The position numbers and the translations under genes were made by a program. Under the pieces are notes generated by a model, which ran no database searches, was not told the origin of the DNA, and was given only the letters and a program-made list of their open reading frames with translations. Source: Actinophytocola sp. (GTDB taxonomy: Bacteria > Actinomycetota > Actinomycetes > Mycobacteriales > Pseudonocardiaceae). From it: a stretch of DNA of 52,101 nt. The stretch is taken from NCBI GenBank assembly GCA_009377475.1, contig WHTY01000024.1:1-52101 (forward strand), given 5' to 3'. Below, one piece after another: positions 24,671 through 34,400 of this stretch (positions within the stretch are counted from its first letter, which is position 1; the number at the start of each line of letters is the position of its first letter).

Positions 24671-25896
24671 GCGCCCCGGCTGCGTCCGGCGCGACGGCGC
24701 GGGTGGCCGAGACACTGGCAACGTGGGCGCACTCCCTCGTCGCCAGCGACGGCGACCTGGCGCTGGCCGAGCGCGCGCTCAAGGACACCGTCGCGGTCGG
24801 TGTGGCCGCCCGCGAACACCGCATCCTCGACGTAGCGCGGCCACTTGGCGAGGCGGGGCGGTGGGCGGCGGCCTGCCACGTCATCGACTTCGACGACCTG
24901 CACATGGAGTCAACCACGCACATCAGTACGGTCTGTGTGCCGGTGGCACTGGCGACAGGGGGAGGGGCGCGGGCCTACCTCGCCGGCGCCGGGGTGATGG
25001 CACGGCTCGGGATCGCGCTCGGCTGGCGGCACTACTCGTCGGGCTGGCATGCAACCACGACCTCAGGGGCGCTTGCCGCGGCTGTCGTCGCAGGCATTGC
25101 CCGCGGGCTGGATGCCGACGGGATAGCGCGGGCGATGGCGCTCGCGGTGCCGCTCGCTGGAGGCGTGCAGCGCGCCTTCGGCACCGACGCCAAGTCGCTG
25201 CAGGTGGGTCTCGCGGCCGATGCCGGGATTCGCGCCGCCGCCCTGGCCGCGTCCGGTGCCACCGCCGACCCGGGTGCGGTCGACGAGTGGCTCCGGCTGC
25301 TTGGCGGGGACCCGGTGTCCGTCGCCCTGTCCGGGCCTGCGGTGCCTGGCGGGCTGGCGATCAAGATCTACCCCGCGTGCTACGCGCTCCAGCGGCCGAT
25401 CAGCGCGCTGCGCGCGGCTCTCGACGGCGTCGCCCTCGACCCGGCCACGGTAGAGCGAGTCGAGGTGCGGACGCCCGAAGCCGCGGTACAGCCGTTGATC
25501 CACCACGCGCCGATGGACGGCCTCCAGGGCAAGTTCAGCCTGGAGTACGCCGCCGCGACCGCGCTGCTCGACGATCGCCACGGGTTCGCGGAGTTCTCCG
25601 ATGTGGCCGTGCGCAGGCCCGAAGCTCAGCGCCTGATCGGGCTTGTCGACACCATCCTTGAGCGGTCAGGGGACTGGCTCCTCGCTGGCGAGGTGCGCGT
25701 CGCCATACGCACCACGCGCGGCACTTACGAGGCCACCCTGCGGTACCCGCCCGGCTCTCCCCAGCGGCCACCGTCCGACGCCGAGTTCGCCGAGAAGCTC
25801 GACACCTGCCTCGCGGGCAGCGGCGCCGACGCCTCGGAGATTACCTGGGCCGGTGCCGCGGACCTGCTGCGCCGCACACTCACCGATCCACCTTGA
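24667..25896 (+). CDS. MmgE/PrpD-family protein
   Basis: The ATG at 24667 overlaps the previous stop (ATGA). The 409-residue protein has family features: ALKDTVAVGVAARE, HVIDFDDLHMESTTHIS (the conserved D-D-x-H region), GWHATTTSGALAAAVVAG, FGTDAKSLQVGLAADAGIRAA, and IYPACYALQRPI. The family includes 2-methylcitrate dehydratase, cis-aconitate decarboxylase and isomerase-like members. It is shorter than PrpD proper (about 480). In Pseudomonas a homologue of this family sits in the itaconate operon without a firmly known role. Here it may interconvert or hydrate an unsaturated C5/C6 acid before CoA activation. The family is sure, the reaction unknown. Confidence 0.85.
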   Translation: MSAPAASGATARVAETLATWAHSLVASDGDLALAERALKDTVAVGVAAREHRILDVARPLGEAGRWAAACHVIDFDDLHMESTTHISTVCVPVALATGGGARAYLAGAGVMARLGIALGWRHYSSGWHATTTSGALAAAVVAGIARGLDADGIARAMALAVPLAGGVQRAFGTDAKSLQVGLAADAGIRAAALAASGATADPGAVDEWLRLLGGDPVSVALSGPAVPGGLAIKIYPACYALQRPISALRAALDGVALDPATVERVEVRTPEAAVQPLIHHAPMDGLQGKFSLEYAAATALLDDRHGFAEFSDVAVRRPEAQRLIGLVDTILERSGDWLLAGEVRVAIRTTRGTYEATLRYPPGSPQRPPSDAEFAEKLDTCLAGSGADASEITWAGAADLLRRTLTDPP

Positions 25897-25956
25897 CGCC
25901 CGTACTGACCGATTCCCGAGGCCGACGCCGACATCCGCAAGCATTACGGAGGCCCC

Positions 25957-27126
25957 ATGCTGACCGAGGAAGAACTCGCCATCGTGGAGCTCGTGCGCGA
26001 GTTCGTCGACCGGGAGGTCAAGCCGGTCGTGCAGGGGCTCGAGCACGCGGACACCTATCCCGAGAGGCTCATCGAGTTGATGAAGGAGCTCGGCATCTAC
26101 GGGCTCGCCATCGGCGAGCCCTGGGGCGAGGCGTATGTGAGCGCGCCATGCTATGTCCTCGTCACCGAGGAACTCTCCCGCGGCTGGATGAGCCTGGCCG
26201 GGGCAATGGGCGGTCACTCGGTGGTGGCGAAGCTCCTGCAGGACTACGGCACCCAGGAACAGAAGGAGCGTTACCTACCTCGGATGGCGACCGGTCAGCT
26301 GCGCGCGACGATGGCGCTCACCGAGCCCGGCGGCGGTTCCGACCTGCAGGCGATGCGGACGGTCGCCCGCACTGAGGGCGACGAATACGTCGTCAACGGC
26401 TCGAAGACCTGGATCTCCAATGCTCGCAAAGCCGGCCTCGTGGCGCTGCTGTGCAAGACCGACCCCGAGGCCGAGCCCCGGCACAAGGGTGTCTCGATCC
26501 TGTTGGTCGAGAAGGAGCCCGACACCGACGGTCACGGGCTGACGGTCTCCCGCGGGCTGCCCAAGCTCGGCTACAAGGGCGTGGAGAGCTGTGAACTTGT
26601 CTTCGAGAACCTGCGCGTGCCGACCTCGGCTCTGCTGGGCATGCACGAGGGCGATGGCTTCGTGCAGATGATGCGTGGGCTGGAGATCGGCAGGCTACAG
26701 GTGGCCGGCCGCGCGCTCGGCGTCGCCCGGGCGGCGCTGGAGGACTCACTCGCCTACGCGCAGCAGCGCGAGAGTTTCGGCGTGCCGATCTGGAAACACC
26801 AGTCGATCGGCAACTACCTCGCCGACATGGCCACGAAGCTGTCAGCCGCTCGCCAGCTGACCCTGCATGCCGCGCGGAAGTACGACGCGGGCGAGCGCTC
26901 CGACATGGAGGCCGGGATGGCCAAGCTGTTCGCGTCGGAAACCGCGATGGAGATCGCACTCAACGCGGTCCGGATCCACGGTGGTTACGGCTACTCGACG
27001 GAGTTCGATGTCGAGCGCTACTTCCGTGACGCGCCGCTGATGATCGTCGGTGAGGGCACCAACGAGATCCAGCGCGATGTGATCGCCCGGCAGTTGGTGA
27101 AGCGCGGAAAGGATTGGTACCGGTGA
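25957..27126 (+). CDS. Acyl-CoA dehydrogenase
   Basis: The ATG at 25957 follows ACGGAGG. The 389-residue FAD enzyme has MALTEPGGGSDLQAMRTVA, WISNARKAGLVALLCKT, LGYKGVESCELVFENLRVP, RESFGVPIWKHQSIGNYLADMATKL, RIHGGYGYSTEFDVERYFRDA and the catalytic Glu in VGEGTNEIQRDVIARQLV. It would introduce a double bond into a short or branched acyl-CoA. In this operon, methylsuccinyl-CoA or a similar C5 thioester is a reasonable guess, giving a mesaconyl- or itaconyl-type product for the hydratase. It is much shorter than the dedicated methylsuccinyl-CoA dehydrogenase of the ethylmalonyl-CoA pathway (about 550), so that name should not be applied. Confidence 0.92.
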   Translation: MLTEEELAIVELVREFVDREVKPVVQGLEHADTYPERLIELMKELGIYGLAIGEPWGEAYVSAPCYVLVTEELSRGWMSLAGAMGGHSVVAKLLQDYGTQEQKERYLPRMATGQLRATMALTEPGGGSDLQAMRTVARTEGDEYVVNGSKTWISNARKAGLVALLCKTDPEAEPRHKGVSILLVEKEPDTDGHGLTVSRGLPKLGYKGVESCELVFENLRVPTSALLGMHEGDGFVQMMRGLEIGRLQVAGRALGVARAALEDSLAYAQQRESFGVPIWKHQSIGNYLADMATKLSAARQLTLHAARKYDAGERSDMEAGMAKLFASETAMEIALNAVRIHGGYGYSTEFDVERYFRDAPLMIVGEGTNEIQRDVIARQLVKRGKDWYR

Positions 27127-27941
27127 GTCTCGACCTCGCGGCGGCCGCCCGGTCCTTGTTGTTCGTCCCGGCGGCGCGGCCGCAGCGTTTCGCCAAGGCT
27201 GCGGCGAGCGGTGCGGACATGGTCATCGTCGACCTGGAGGATGCGGTGCCGCCGGAGCGCAAAGCCGCCGCCCGCGGGGACACTGTGGACTGGCTGACCG
27301 GCGACGGGAGGGCCGCGGTGCGGGTGAATCCCGCGGACAGCGAGCACCACGCCGAGGACGTCGCAGCGCTGGTGGGCCTGCCAGGGCTGACGGCGGTGGT
27401 GTTGCCCATGGCGGACTCGGTGCGGGCGCTCACGGAGCTGTGGGAGCGACTCGGCCCGGGCGTGGCGCTCATTGCCCAAATCGAGACCGCCGCCGGGTTG
27501 GTGCGGGCCGTCGACATAGCGGGAGCACCGGGCGTGGTGCGGCTGGCGTTCGGGCATCTTGACTTCGCCGTCGACATCGACGCTTCCCCGGAGCCGGAGT
27601 CGATGGCCTGGGCCCGGTCGTCGCTGGTCGTCGCCTCTCGGGCGGCGGGCCTCGCCGGTCCCGTCGACAGCGTCACCACTGATCTCGACGACGAGCGGGC
27701 AACCCGCCGCGACGCCGGATGTGCCAGGTCGCTGGGGTTCACCGGCAAGCTGTGTATCCACCCACGCCAGGTGGCGGCGGTCAATGAGGCGATGAGCCCC
27801 ACCGCCGAGCAGATAGCGTGGGCCGAGCGGGTGCTTGCGACCGGCAGGGGTGGCGCGGTGCGCGTCGGCGGACAGATGGTGGATGCGCCGGTGGTAGCGC
27901 GGGCGGAGAGGATCATGGCGAGGGCGAGGAGCACCCGATGA
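27123..27941 (+). CDS. ccl: CitE-like acyl-CoA lyase, probably citramalyl-CoA lyase
   Basis: GTG at 27123 overlaps the dehydrogenase stop (GTGA). The 272-residue protein is of the short CitE-like type: RSLLFVPAARPQRFAKAAASGADMVIVDLEDAVPPERK, AAVRVNPADSEHHAEDV, TAVVLPMADS, ALIAQIETAAGLVRAVDIA, LAFGHLDFAVDI and KLCIHPRQVAAVNEAM. Metal-binding Glu and Asp residues are in place. Actinobacterial proteins of this size include citramalyl-CoA lyases, which split (S)-citramalyl-CoA into acetyl-CoA and pyruvate. With the adjacent CoA-transferase and hydratase this completes an itaconate-type route. It is distinct from the malyl-CoA lyase at 5541-6494. Confidence 0.85.
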   Translation: MSLDLAAAARSLLFVPAARPQRFAKAAASGADMVIVDLEDAVPPERKAAARGDTVDWLTGDGRAAVRVNPADSEHHAEDVAALVGLPGLTAVVLPMADSVRALTELWERLGPGVALIAQIETAAGLVRAVDIAGAPGVVRLAFGHLDFAVDIDASPEPESMAWARSSLVVASRAAGLAGPVDSVTTDLDDERATRRDAGCARSLGFTGKLCIHPRQVAAVNEAMSPTAEQIAWAERVLATGRGGAVRVGGQMVDAPVVARAERIMARARSTR

Positions 27942-28768
27942 CGCAGGAACGAGAGCAGGTGCAGGTGACCGAGCTGGTCACGCCTTATCAGGCAGAGGCG
28001 TTGGCGAACCTCATCGACACCGACGTGCCAACGCAGACACTGCCGCCGCTGTGGCACTGGGTCTATCTGCTTGAACGCCGCCCCCACCGCGACCTCGGTC
28101 CCGACGGGCACCCGACGTCGGGCATTCCCACGCCGCCCGGACCCGGGCGGCGCCGCATGTTCGCCGGTGGCCGGGTGACAACGTTCGGCGAGCTCCGGCT
28201 GGGAGAGGAAGCCACCCGGACGACCCGGGTGGTGGAGTCGAGGGAGAAGCAGGGCAGCGCGGGGCCGCTCACCTTCGTGACCGTGCGGCACGAGATCGCG
28301 CAGGGCGGCGAGATCCTGATCGAGGACGACAACGACATCGTCTACAGGGCGGCCGGCGCGGGTTCACTGCCGGCCACGTCAGCACCCGTCGGGGTGCCCG
28401 AGCGCGAGGCACGGCTGGACCTGGTGGTGGACGAGGCCCTGTTGTTTCGGTTTTCGGCGTTGACGTATAACGCGCATCGGATCCATTACGACCACAACTG
28501 GGTGCAACAGGAGGGCTACGACGGACTCGTCGTGCACGGGCCGCTGCAGGCGCTGATGATGGGCGAACTGCAGCGCCGCGCGGGCAGCGGGCTGGTCGGC
28601 AAGACCTACGCCTACCGGCTCGTGGCGCCCATGGTCGGCCCGCAGACGTTCGGCGTTCTCGCCGGCGAGAACGGCCTCGCCGCGGGAGCGGAGGTGCGTG
28701 ACGCTCGGGGTGTCGTGACTGCGGTCAGCACCCTGGTCCGGCCTGAGCCATGGCCTGCGATGTGGTGA
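27938..28768 (+). CDS. ich: Mesaconyl-C4/itaconyl-CoA hydratase-like (HTD2/FAS1-like dehydratase family)
   Basis: The ATG at 27938 overlaps the lyase stop by 4 nt. The 276-residue double-hotdog protein has the N-terminal LPPLWHWVYLLERRPHRDLGPDGHP with PTPPGPGRRRMFAGGRV, typical of mesaconyl-C4-CoA hydratase and itaconyl-CoA hydratase. Its C-terminal hotdog holds the active-site region FRFSALTYNAHRIHYDHNWV (Asp/His-type hydratase motif) and GLVVHGPLQALMM. It would hydrate itaconyl-CoA or mesaconyl-C4-CoA to citramalyl-CoA for the adjacent lyase. It closes a tightly overlapping run of genes, followed after 28 nt by the LysR gene. Confidence 0.87.
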   Translation: MTQEREQVQVTELVTPYQAEALANLIDTDVPTQTLPPLWHWVYLLERRPHRDLGPDGHPTSGIPTPPGPGRRRMFAGGRVTTFGELRLGEEATRTTRVVESREKQGSAGPLTFVTVRHEIAQGGEILIEDDNDIVYRAAGAGSLPATSAPVGVPEREARLDLVVDEALLFRFSALTYNAHRIHYDHNWVQQEGYDGLVVHGPLQALMMGELQRRAGSGLVGKTYAYRLVAPMVGPQTFGVLAGENGLAAGAEVRDARGVVTAVSTLVRPEPWPAMW

Positions 28769-28796
28769 GACTGGTGCGGTGCGGTATTGATGAGTA

Positions 28797-29738
28797 ATGC
28801 TTCTGCGTCAGTTGGAGTATCTCAGCGCGTTGGCGCGGGAGGGACATTTCGGTCGTGCGGCGGCGGCCTGTCACGTGTCACAGCCTGCGTTGTCCGCGGG
28901 CATCCGCAAGCTCGAGACCGAGCTCGGGGTGCAAATCGTCCAGCGTGGCCACCGGTTCCAAGGCTTCACGCCGGAGGGCAAGCAGGTATTGCTGTGGGCG
29001 CACCGCATCATCGCCGAGCAGGAGAGGTTGCGGCACGAGCTCAGAAGCATGCGCGGGGGCCTGTCCGACAGACTCCGCATTGGCGCGATTCCCACCGCCT
29101 TGACGGTGGCGCCGTTGCTGACAACGTCGCTACACCAGCGGCATCCACTGGTGACCTTTTCGTTCGAATCGATGACGTCGCGCGAGATCGTGCGGCGGCT
29201 CAACGAGTTCGATATCGACATCGGGATGACCTATGTGGACGGCGAACCATTGGGCGCGGTCCGAGTCGTACCGCTCTATCGGGAACGCTACCTGCTGTTG
29301 ACGCAGTGCCACAGCGAGTTCGCGAGACGCGACGTGGTCAGCTGGGAAGAGACGGCATCGGTTCCATTGTGCCTGCTGCCGCCTTCGATGCAGAATCGAC
29401 GTATTATCGACGGGTGCTTCGCCGACGTCGGCGTCACGGTTGATCCGGTGGTCGAATCCGACACCGTTTCCGCGCTCTACGCGCACGTCGATCTCATGGG
29501 ACTGTCAAGCATCATTCCGCATGCGTGGCTGCACCGGTTCGGCGTGCCGAACGGAACTCGGGTGGTGCCGCTACCGCGGCCGGCGCGTTCGTTCCAGGTT
29601 GGCCTCGTGCTCGCCGATCGCGAGCCGGAGCCGATGCTCGCGCGTGCGCTACTCGATACCGCACACCAGTTAGACATTGAATACGAATTGGACAAAACGA
29701 TGCACCGGTATCTGCGGGATTCAGTTGGTGACACCTAG
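28797..29738 (+). CDS. LysR-family transcriptional regulator
   Basis: The 313-residue protein has the N-terminal LysR helix-turn-helix (MLLRQLEYLSALAREGHFGRAAAACHVSQPALSAGIRKLETELG, residues 1-45) and an effector domain (LRIGAIPTALTVAPLLTTSL, DIGMTYVDG). Two contexts compete. A LysR gene accompanies the itaconate genes of Pseudomonas, and LysR genes also sit beside oxalate/formate-type carriers and formate dehydrogenases. Here it is downstream of the CoA-ester operon on the same strand and upstream of the carrier, with a strong terminator after it, so co-transcription with the former is more likely. Confidence 0.9.
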   Translation: MLLRQLEYLSALAREGHFGRAAAACHVSQPALSAGIRKLETELGVQIVQRGHRFQGFTPEGKQVLLWAHRIIAEQERLRHELRSMRGGLSDRLRIGAIPTALTVAPLLTTSLHQRHPLVTFSFESMTSREIVRRLNEFDIDIGMTYVDGEPLGAVRVVPLYRERYLLLTQCHSEFARRDVVSWEETASVPLCLLPPSMQNRRIIDGCFADVGVTVDPVVESDTVSALYAHVDLMGLSSIIPHAWLHRFGVPNGTRVVPLPRPARSFQVGLVLADREPEPMLARALLDTAHQLDIEYELDKTMHRYLRDSVGDT

Positions 29739-29769
29739 CCTGCGGCCGCGGTAACCCGTGGCCGCAGGC
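29738..29769. terminator. Intrinsic hairpin after the LysR gene
   Basis: GCCTGCGGCC (29738-29747) and GGCCGCAGGC (29760-29769) are perfect arms; the inner bases add further pairs. It begins on the last base of the LysR stop codon and should isolate the carrier gene from the operon upstream. Confidence 0.8.
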
Positions 29770-29810
29770 GGTTCATAGAAAGCACTTATCTTCCGATAGT
29801 CAAGAACTCT

Positions 29811-29839
29811 TTGACCGCTGCTCCTGTGCTGTCTAGGTT
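29811..29839 (+). promoter_or_regulatory. Promoter of the OFA carrier gene
   Basis: TTGACC (29811-29816), 17 nt, TAGGTT (29834-29839). It follows the terminator and lies 50 nt ahead of the chosen GTG start. Confidence 0.6.
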
Positions 29840-29888
29840 CGTTATGCCGCAGAACGACGGGGGATCCCGTTGCACAGGGAGGTGCGCA

Positions 29889-31274
29889 GTGGCCGCATTG
29901 TCGTTTCTCGACCAAGAACACACGGTAGCCGAGCCTGGCTACAACCGATGGCTCATCCCACCCGCGGCGCTCGCCATCCACCTGTGTATCGGTCAGGCGT
30001 ATGCCACGAGTGTCTACAAGGCTCCTCTCGTCGCGCACTTCGACACGAGCCTCACCGCGGTCGGGATCATATTCTCTATCGCCATCGTCGTGCTCGGGGC
30101 GGCCGCGGCGTTGTTGGGTACCTGGGTGGATCGGGTCGGGCCGCGTAAGGCGATGTTCACTGCGGCCTGCTGCTGGGCGGCAGGGTTCTTCGTGGGAGCG
30201 TTGGGCATCTCGACATCACAGCTCTGGCTCGTCTACCTCGGGTACGGTTTCATCGGCGGGATCGGGCTCGGCATTGGCTATATCTCGCCGGTCTCCACCC
30301 TGATCAAGTGGTTTCCGGACCGGCCAGGCCTTGCGACCGGGATGGCGATCATGGGATTCGGTGGCGGCGCCCTCGTCGCATCGCCAGTGTCGAGCCAGTT
30401 GCTCTCCTTCTATGACACCGGGGACGCCGATGTGGTGAGCGGGAGCGCGGTCGCGATGTTGTTCGTCACCCTGGGCGTGGTCTACTTCCTTGTCATGATG
30501 CTGGGCGTGTTCAACGTGCGCGTACCAGCGCCTGGCTGGCGGCCGCCAGGGTTTGCCCCGGAGAAGCTCGAAGCACGTCCGATGGTTACCACCGGCAACG
30601 TGTCCGCGGCCAATGCGACGAAGACCCCGCAGTTCTGGCTGCTGTGGATGGTCTTGTTCTGCAACGTCACCGCTGGCATTGGCATTCTCGAACAGGCGAG
30701 CCCGATGATCCGTGACTTCTTCCGTGATGGCGGGGGCTCCACCGTCGCGGTGACGGCGGCAGCAGGGTTCGTTGGCTTGCTCTCGGTCTTCAACATGGCA
30801 GGGCGGTTCGTGTGGTCATCCACTTCGGACTACATCGGCCGGAAGCCAACGTACATGATGTATCTCGGTGTCGGTATCGTGCTGTACACGCTGCTCGCGC
30901 TCGTCGGCAGTGCCTCGACGGCGTTGTTCGTGATGCTGGCCGCGGTCATCATCTCGTTCTACGGTGGTGGTTTCGCCACCGTGCCCGCGTACTTGCGTGA
31001 CCTGTTCGGCACGTACCAGGTAGGGGCCATCCATGGCAGGCTGCTGACCGCGTGGTCGATGGCGGGTATTGCTGGGCCGCTCATCATCAACGGCATCCTC
31101 GACTCGCGAGGGACACCGGGCGAGCTTGTTGCCGCGGACTACCAGCCTGCGCTTTTCACCATGGTCGGCGTTCTTGCGATTGGTTTCGTGGCGAACCTAC
31201 TGATCCGGCCGGTCTCCGAACGCTGGCACGAGAAGCCGGAGACGACGACGGTCGCGAGCGGGGCAACCCGCTGA
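29889..31274 (+). CDS. OFA-family MFS transporter (oxalate/formate antiporter-like)
   Basis: GTG at 29889 follows AGGGAGGTG and gives 461 residues; the longer frame adds an unlikely cysteine-rich tail. About 12 membrane segments are present. OFA features: IHLCIGQAYATSVYKAPL, the loop GTWVDRVGPRKAMF (MFS signature A), GFIGGIGLGIGYISPVSTLIKWFPDRPGLATGMAIMGFGGGA, WLLWMVLFCNVTAGIGILEQASPM, SSTSDYIGRKPTYMMYLG and GGGFATVPAYLRDLFGTYQVGAIHGRLLTAWS. Substrates of this family include oxalate, formate, lactate and other small acids. Given the formate dehydrogenase at the other end of the window, a C1/C2 acid is plausible but unproven. A tiny membrane protein gene follows. Confidence 0.92.
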   Translation: MAALSFLDQEHTVAEPGYNRWLIPPAALAIHLCIGQAYATSVYKAPLVAHFDTSLTAVGIIFSIAIVVLGAAAALLGTWVDRVGPRKAMFTAACCWAAGFFVGALGISTSQLWLVYLGYGFIGGIGLGIGYISPVSTLIKWFPDRPGLATGMAIMGFGGGALVASPVSSQLLSFYDTGDADVVSGSAVAMLFVTLGVVYFLVMMLGVFNVRVPAPGWRPPGFAPEKLEARPMVTTGNVSAANATKTPQFWLLWMVLFCNVTAGIGILEQASPMIRDFFRDGGGSTVAVTAAAGFVGLLSVFNMAGRFVWSSTSDYIGRKPTYMMYLGVGIVLYTLLALVGSASTALFVMLAAVIISFYGGGFATVPAYLRDLFGTYQVGAIHGRLLTAWSMAGIAGPLIINGILDSRGTPGELVAADYQPALFTMVGVLAIGFVANLLIRPVSERWHEKPETTTVASGATR

Positions 31275-31326
31275 CGATCCCCACCGTGATCGCATGGCAG
31301 ACAATGGGAAAGGGGGCAAGAAAAGC

Positions 31327-31458
31327 ATGACACGACAGGACGTCACGGTCACCAAGTACCTTCCCAGGCTGGTGCTGTCCTGGCTGGTCGTCGGGGTACT
31401 GCTGGTCTACGGCATAACCCAGGCGATCATGGCGACATTGCCACTGTTCGCGAGCTAG
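31327..31458 (+). CDS. 43-residue single-span protein, probable MFS transporter small subunit
   Basis: The ATG at 31327 opens a 43-residue protein: a short charged start (MTRQDVTVTKYLPR), one membrane helix (LVLSWLVVGVLLVYGITQAI) and a short tail (MATLPLFAS). The gene is 52 nt downstream of the OFA carrier; an A-rich AAGAAAAGC lies in front. Small proteins of this size and position recur beside OFA-type carriers and are annotated as MFS small subunits; I recall this from annotation practice, not from a characterised case. The codon use and the single hydrophobic segment support a real gene. Confidence 0.75.
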   Translation: MTRQDVTVTKYLPRLVLSWLVVGVLLVYGITQAIMATLPLFAS

Positions 31459-31499
31459 GCGCTACGTGTACTGGCGACGCCGAGTGACGTGCGCGGCCG

Positions 31500-34400
31500 T
31501 CACCCGGGATTCTCGTCCAGCAAGCGCGCCAGACGTTCGATCGTCCGGGCCCGCACCACCCCGATGGCAGGCACGTCACGTCCCAGTTCCTTGGTGATCC
31601 GCGCGGTCACTCGCATCGCCAGCAGGGAATACCCACCGAGCTCGACGAAGTCGTCGGTCACGCCGATGGGCCGCGCATCGAGGTAGTGCTCCCAGATCGC
31701 CAGCAACTGCCTTTCGATCGTGTTGCGAGGCGCGACGACCTCCCGCTGTCCGGGTGGCCCGACCGGACGTGCGGCCAGCGCGGCACGGTCCACTTTGCCG
31801 GTGGCCGTCACCGGCAGCGCGGAGACGACCGTGACCGCCGACGGCACCAGCTGCGCGGGCAACCGCTCGGCGAGGAAGTGCACCAGATCCGCGGCGCGCG
31901 CCTGCGCACCGTCCTCGATGACGACGAAGGCGCACAGCCGCTCGTCCTGCGCGACCACCGCCGCTTGGCGCACGGCGGGATGCGCGAGCAGCGCGGACTC
32001 CACCTCCGCCGGATCGACCCGGACACCCCGGATCTTCACCTGGTCGTCGGCGCGCCCCAGGAACTCGAGGCTCCCGTCGCCGCGGCGGCGCACGACGTCG
32101 CCGGTGCGGTAGAGCCGCTGCTCTGGCCAGAACGGGTCGGGCACGAACCGCTCCTTGGTCAGCTCGGGCCGGTTGAGGTAGCCGCGGGCGAGCCCTGCTC
32201 CGCCGAGGCACAGTTCTCCTGGCACGCCTGCTGGGACCGGCCGCAGGTGTTCGTCCAGCACGTACCCGGTCACGTTGGCGATCGGATAGCCGATAGGCAC
32301 GGTCGGCTCGCCGGGGCGAGTGGTCCACCAGGTGGCGTCGATCGCGGCCTCGGCGGGCCCGTACAGGTTGTGCAGTCGGGCAGGCAGCAGGGCCAGGAAG
32401 CGCTCGGCCAGGTCGGCCCGCAACGGCTCCCCGCCGCAGAACACGTGCCGCAGGTCGCGGCACCGCGCGACCCCGGGCTGCTCCAGCAACACCTCCAGCA
32501 GCGACGGCACCACCTGCACGGCAGAGACCCGCTGCTGACGCATGAGGTCGGCGAGGTAGCCGCCGTCGTGGTCGCCGCCAGGGCGGGGAATGACCAGCCG
32601 GGCGCCGGCGGCCAGCGGGCCGGTCAGTTCCCAGATCGCGGGGTCGAACCCGATCGGGGTGCGCTGCAGCACGGCGTCCGCCGCGGTCAGCGGGAACTGG
32701 GCCTGCCGCCAGCGCAGCTGGTTGCCGATCGCCCGGTGCTCGACCGGGACGCCGTTGGGCTCGCCGGTGGAGCCGGAGGTGTAGACGATGTAGGCGAGGT
32801 TGTCCGGCTCCGGCCCGTCCTGCGGTCTCGACTCGCGCTCCCCGGCGATCGATGTCCATCGCGGATCGAGGGCGATGGTCTCCGCCGGATGCTCCGGCAG
32901 CATGTCCAGCAGCCACGGCTGCGTGATGATCACGCCGACGCCGGCGTCGGCGAGCATGAGCCGCAGGCGTCGCGGCGGGAGGTCCGGGTCGAGCGGGAGA
33001 TAGGCGCCGCCAGCCTTGAGCACACCGAGCACCGCGACCACCAGTTCCAGCGACCGCTCCAGGCACACCCCGACCGGCGCCTCGGGCGCCACGCCGAGCG
33101 CACGGAGCCGGTGCGCCAGCTGGTTGGCCCGCCGGTCCAGCTCCCGGTAGGTCAGCTCGGCTCCATCGAAGACCACCGCGACGGCGTCCGGCGTCCGATC
33201 GGCCTGCTCCTCGACCAGCTCATGCAGGCACCGCGGCCGGCCGACGTCGGCCGGCGTGCCCTGACCCTCGTCGACGACGAGGCGGCGCTCCTCGGCGCTG
33301 AGCAGCGGCAGCTCCGACAGTCGCAGGCCCGGGTCGGCGACCGCGCCCGCCAGCAGCCGCTGGAAGTGTCCGAGCATGCGTTCCGAGGTGCCGGGGTCGA
33401 ACAGGTCGGTGCTGTACTCCCAGGTGCCGCGCAGCTCCTCGCCCATTTCCGCCCGCAGCATCAGGTCGAACAGCGCGATCCCGGCGCCGAGCTCCATCGG
33501 CGCCACCCGCAGCCCGGCCAACTCGACCTCGGGCAGCGTCTCGCTGTGCAGCACCAGCATGGTGTTGAACAGCGGCGACGCCGTGCCGTTGCGGGACGGC
33601 CGCAGCGCAGCGACCAACTCGTCGAACGGCAGATCCTGGTGATCGTAGGCGCCGAGCGCCACGTCGCGCACCCGCCGCAGCAGCTCGGCGAACGTCGGGT
33701 CGCCGGAGGTGTCGGTCCGCAGCACCAGGGTGTTGATGCAGCACCCGACGAGTCCCTGCCCGCCAGGGAGGCCCCGCGTGGTCACCGGCGTGCCCACGCT
33801 GATGTCGTCCTCGGCCGAGTACCGGCGCAGCAGCGCCTGGAACGCGGCCAGCAGCGTCATGAACAGCGTCGCGCCCTCCCGGCGGCCCAGCTCGGCGAGT
33901 TTGCCGGTCAGCTCGGCCGATAGCTGGAACGGCAACCGGCCCCCGAGGTGGGTCGGCTCGCTCGGGCGTTGCCGGTCGGCGGGCAAGCGGACGCCGGCGG
34001 GGGCTCCGGCCAGCTGCCTGCGCCAGTAGGCGAGCTGCGTCTCGAGCAGGCCGGGGCGAAGCCGCGCCTGCTGCTGGCGGACGTAGTCGGCGTAGCGCGC
34101 CTCCGGCGGTGGCAGCGAGGGCGGACGGCCTGCCCGGAAATCGGCGTACAGCGCGGCGATCTCGGCGACCAGTGCGGTGGCGCACCACGGGTCGAGCGCG
34201 ATGTGGTGACCGGTCGAGACGAGCACGTGCTCCTCGTCGCCGACGCGGAACAAGCACGCACGCAGCAGCGGGCCTTCGGTCAGGTCGAACGGCAGCCGCA
34301 CCTCCTCGGCCGCCAGTCGCCGCAGCTCGCCCTCCCGTGCGTGCTCCGGTGCCGCCCGCAGGTCGACGACTCGCAGCGGAAGCTCCGCCGAGGACGGGAT

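Noticed and set aside
25957..27126. Methylsuccinyl-CoA dehydrogenase of the ethylmalonyl-CoA pathway
   Set aside because: The protein is about 160 residues too short for that enzyme, and no ethylmalonyl-CoA mutase or crotonyl-CoA carboxylase gene is in the window.
31686..33923. 745-residue open frame opposite the PKS-NRPS adenylation and condensation domains
   Set aside because: The composition is typical of an antisense shadow (Arg, Gln, Val, Asp) and the opposite strand has intact catalytic motifs throughout.
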